Shown one piece after another: positions 62,010 through 64,000 of a stretch of 64,000 bases of DNA. Source of the DNA: Marvinbryantia formatexigens DSM 14469 (GTDB taxonomy: Bacteria; Bacillota; Clostridia; Lachnospirales; Lachnospiraceae); assembly GCF_025148285.1 (NCBI RefSeq), contig NZ_CP102268.1, forward strand, positions 3,937,501 to 4,001,500, given 5' to 3'. Position numbers and translations under genes: made by a program. The first letter of the stretch is position 1, and each line of letters opens with the position of its first letter. A model generated the notes under the pieces. It ran no database searches and was not told where the DNA came from. It saw only the letters and a list, made by a program, of their open reading frames with translations.

Positions 62010-64000
62010 ATGGGAAATTTATACGAGGAGCGCAGACAGAAGGTATATGACCTCATCTGCGACCGGCACTATGTGCCCATGAAAATAAAGGAAATCGCTA
62101 TTGTGATGCAGGTCGCCAGGGAGGACCGCCCGGAGCTGGAGAAGATTCTGGCGGACCTGCAGGCGGATGGGAAAATAGAGTGCACCAAACGCGGAAAGTA
62201 TATAAAGGCGGAGAGCGTCAGGCTTACCGGTATTTTTTCCGCTACTGCGAAGGGCTTCGGGTTTGTGGAAGTTGAGGGACGCGCGGAGGATGTTTTTATT
62301 CCGGAAAATCACGTCGGCGGAGCAATGCATGGGGATACCGTGGAGGTCAGCGTTCTGCCCGGCAGGACCGGAAAGCGCTGTGAGGGCGTTATCACCAAAG
62401 TCTGTGAGCGCGCTGTCACCGAGGTGGTAGGTACCTATGAGAAGTGCAGAAATTACGGATTTGTGGTGCCGGATAACCAGAAGATCACGCGTGATATTTT
62501 TGTTCCGCAGGAATGGTCGAAGGGCGCGGTGGACGGACACAAGGTGCTGGTGGAGCTGACGGACTACGGCAGCCAGATGAAAAATCCGGAGGGAAAGGTA
62601 AAGCAGATTATCGGGCACAAAAACGACCCCGGAGTGGATATTCTTTCGATTGTATACGCGCACGGGCTGCCGCTGGAGTTTCCGGAGCGTGTGCTGAACC
62701 AGGCGGCGCGCGTGGCAAAGCCGGTTTCGGAGGCGGACTGCGCAGGAAGGCTCGATTTGCGCGGTGTGACGATGGTGACGATAGACGGCGAGGATGCAAA
62801 GGATCTGGACGATGCCGTTTCGCTTTCCTACGATGAGGAAAAAGCAGTCTGGCATCTGGGCGTGCACATTGCGGATGTCACAAATTACGTGCAGGAAAAC
62901 AGCGCGCTGGACTGTGTGGCGCGCGAGCGCGGCACCAGCGTGTATCTGACGGACCGGGTGATTCCGATGCTGCCGCATACGCTGTCAAACGGCATCTGCT
63001 CGCTGAATGCCGGTGAGGACCGGCTGGCTCTGAGCTGCCTGATGGACATTGACGGAAAGGGAAATGTGATTGGGCATGAGATTGCGGAGACGGTTATCTG
63101 TGTAGACCGCCGCATGTCGTACACCAGCGTGAAGAAGATCTTGACGGACGGCGACGAGGCGGAGCGGGAAGAATACCGGGAGCTGGTGCCGATGTTTGAA
63201 CAGATGGAGACGCTGGCGCAGATTTTACGGGAAAAGCGCCGGGCGCGCGGTTCCATTGATTTTGATTTTCCGGAGAGCAAAATTATTCTGGATGAAAAGG
63301 GACGTCCGCTGGAGATTAAGCCCTATGAGCGCAACACGGCGACGAAGATGATTGAGGATTTTATGCTGATTGCAAATGAGACCGTCGCGCAGGATTATTA
63401 CTGGCAGGGACTGCCGTTTGTATACCGCGTGCACGATAATCCGGATCCGGAGAAAATCCGTCAGCTTGCGGTTTTTATCGCGAATTTCGGCTATGGCATC
63501 AGAGGCGGTGGCGATATTCATCCGAAGGAGCTGCAGAAGCTTCTTGCCCGCATTGAGGATTCGCCCCAGCAGTCGCTGATCAGCCGTCTGACGCTGCGCT
63601 CCATGAAGCAGGCGAAGTATTCGCCGCAGTGCAGCGGACATTTCGGACTGGCGGCAAAGTATTACTGCCATTTTACATCGCCCATCCGCCGTTATCCGGA
63701 TCTGCAGATACACCGCATTATAAAGGAGAATCTGCGCGGGCGGATGACACCGGAGCGCATACAGCATTACGAAGAGATTCTTCCGGGCGTTGCCGAAAAC
63801 TGCAGTAAGACAGAGCGGCGAGCGGAGGAGGCGGAGCGCGAGACCGTAAAAATGAAAATGGTGGAGTATATGCATGGACATATCGGCGAGACCTTTGAGG
63901 GCGTGATTTCCGGCATGAACAGCTATGGCTTTTTTGTGGAGCTGCCCAATACGGTGGAGGGAATGGTGCATGTCAGCAACCTGATTGACGACCACTATTA
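62010..64000 (+). CDS. rnr: Ribonuclease R, 5' part (gene runs off the window)
   Basis: Open from ATG 62010 to the window end with no stop (663 codons). N-terminal helix-turn-helix-like region, cold-shock domains (about 70-200), then the RNB catalytic domain with DGEDAKDLDDAVSLSYDEE, GVHIADVTNYV and YTSPIRRYPDL-like HFTSPIRRYPDLQIHR, and a C-terminal S1 domain begun with GVISGMNSYGFFVELPN. A processive 3'-5' exoribonuclease degrading structured RNA. AGAGGTG precedes the ATG. Domain order is normal. Confidence 0.96.
   Translation, partial: MGNLYEERRQKVYDLICDRHYVPMKIKEIAIVMQVAREDRPELEKILADLQADGKIECTKRGKYIKAESVRLTGIFSATAKGFGFVEVEGRAEDVFIPENHVGGAMHGDTVEVSVLPGRTGKRCEGVITKVCERAVTEVVGTYEKCRNYGFVVPDNQKITRDIFVPQEWSKGAVDGHKVLVELTDYGSQMKNPEGKVKQIIGHKNDPGVDILSIVYAHGLPLEFPERVLNQAARVAKPVSEADCAGRLDLRGVTMVTIDGEDAKDLDDAVSLSYDEEKAVWHLGVHIADVTNYVQENSALDCVARERGTSVYLTDRVIPMLPHTLSNGICSLNAGEDRLALSCLMDIDGKGNVIGHEIAETVICVDRRMSYTSVKKILTDGDEAEREEYRELVPMFEQMETLAQILREKRRARGSIDFDFPESKIILDEKGRPLEIKPYERNTATKMIEDFMLIANETVAQDYYWQGLPFVYRVHDNPDPEKIRQLAVFIANFGYGIRGGGDIHPKELQKLLARIEDSPQQSLISRLTLRSMKQAKYSPQCSGHFGLAAKYYCHFTSPIRRYPDLQIHRIIKENLRGRMTPERIQHYEEILPGVAENCSKTERRAEEAERETVKMKMVEYMHGHIGETFEGVISGMNSYGFFVELPNTVEGMVHVSNLIDDHY

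Overview
The window is chromosomal DNA of a Gram-positive anaerobe, most likely a Lachnospiraceae member (Clostridia). This rests on a SpoIID-type sporulation protein, a T-box in front of pheST, ECF-type transport, Tn916- and Tn4451-type mobile DNA, and a moderately GC-rich host background interrupted by AT-rich cargo. The species cannot be named from sequence alone.

Layout. 1-8.8 kb is ordinary housekeeping: the 3' end of an aldose 1-epimerase, a SpoIID-like protein, a YihY/BrkB membrane protein, T-box-pheS-pheT, a histidine phosphatase and queA. At 8.8-9.1 kb there is a compact convergent locus with every architectural element of a par/Fst-type type I toxin-antitoxin. From 9.2 to 27.1 kb runs a TetR-controlled transport operon (two ABC exporter half-transporters, an ECF S-component, EcfT and EcfA). 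A 10.7-kb mobilizable element (11722-22424) splits its first gene. That element carries tnpV, a MerR/SDR/XRE/radical-SAM cargo, sigma-like regulators, an AAA RepA-like protein, a MobV-type oriT and relaxase, ParB and a large serine recombinase. The insertion has a GA core, and removing it restores an intact 600-residue ABC protein. 27.2-30.9 kb is host-like: pckA, a DUF1349 protein and a phosphoesterase.

31-51 kb is an AT-rich patchwork of accessory DNA. It holds three MATE exporters, each beside a regulator of a different family (MarR, PadR, LysR), two of them linked to cytidylate-kinase-like genes. It also holds an XRE/ImmA/PIN-like module, a prophage scar, a decayed Tn916-like end (KTR protein, sigma, MazF, xis and int, all but the first broken), a DUF1016 nuclease gene, a frameshifted P-loop ATPase, a VapE fragment followed by an iteron array, and a second xis (broken) and int (intact) pair ending just before a low-molecular-weight tyrosine phosphatase gene.

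51-64 kb returns to host DNA: a frameshifted DUF1653 gene, an SRAP protein with an internal fourfold repeat, a MITE-like repeat, a radical SAM enzyme divergent from what looks like its cysteine-less paralogue, a TetR regulator, homoserine dehydrogenase, iPGM, enolase (its ribosome binding site held in a strong hairpin), SecG and the start of RNase R.

The most interesting items are the par-like toxin-antitoxin locus, the cysteine-less radical-SAM paralogue, the reconstructable element insertion with its MobV oriT inside a long inverted repeat, the SRAP repeat expansion and the enolase leader hairpin. All alignments were made by eye; no searches were run.
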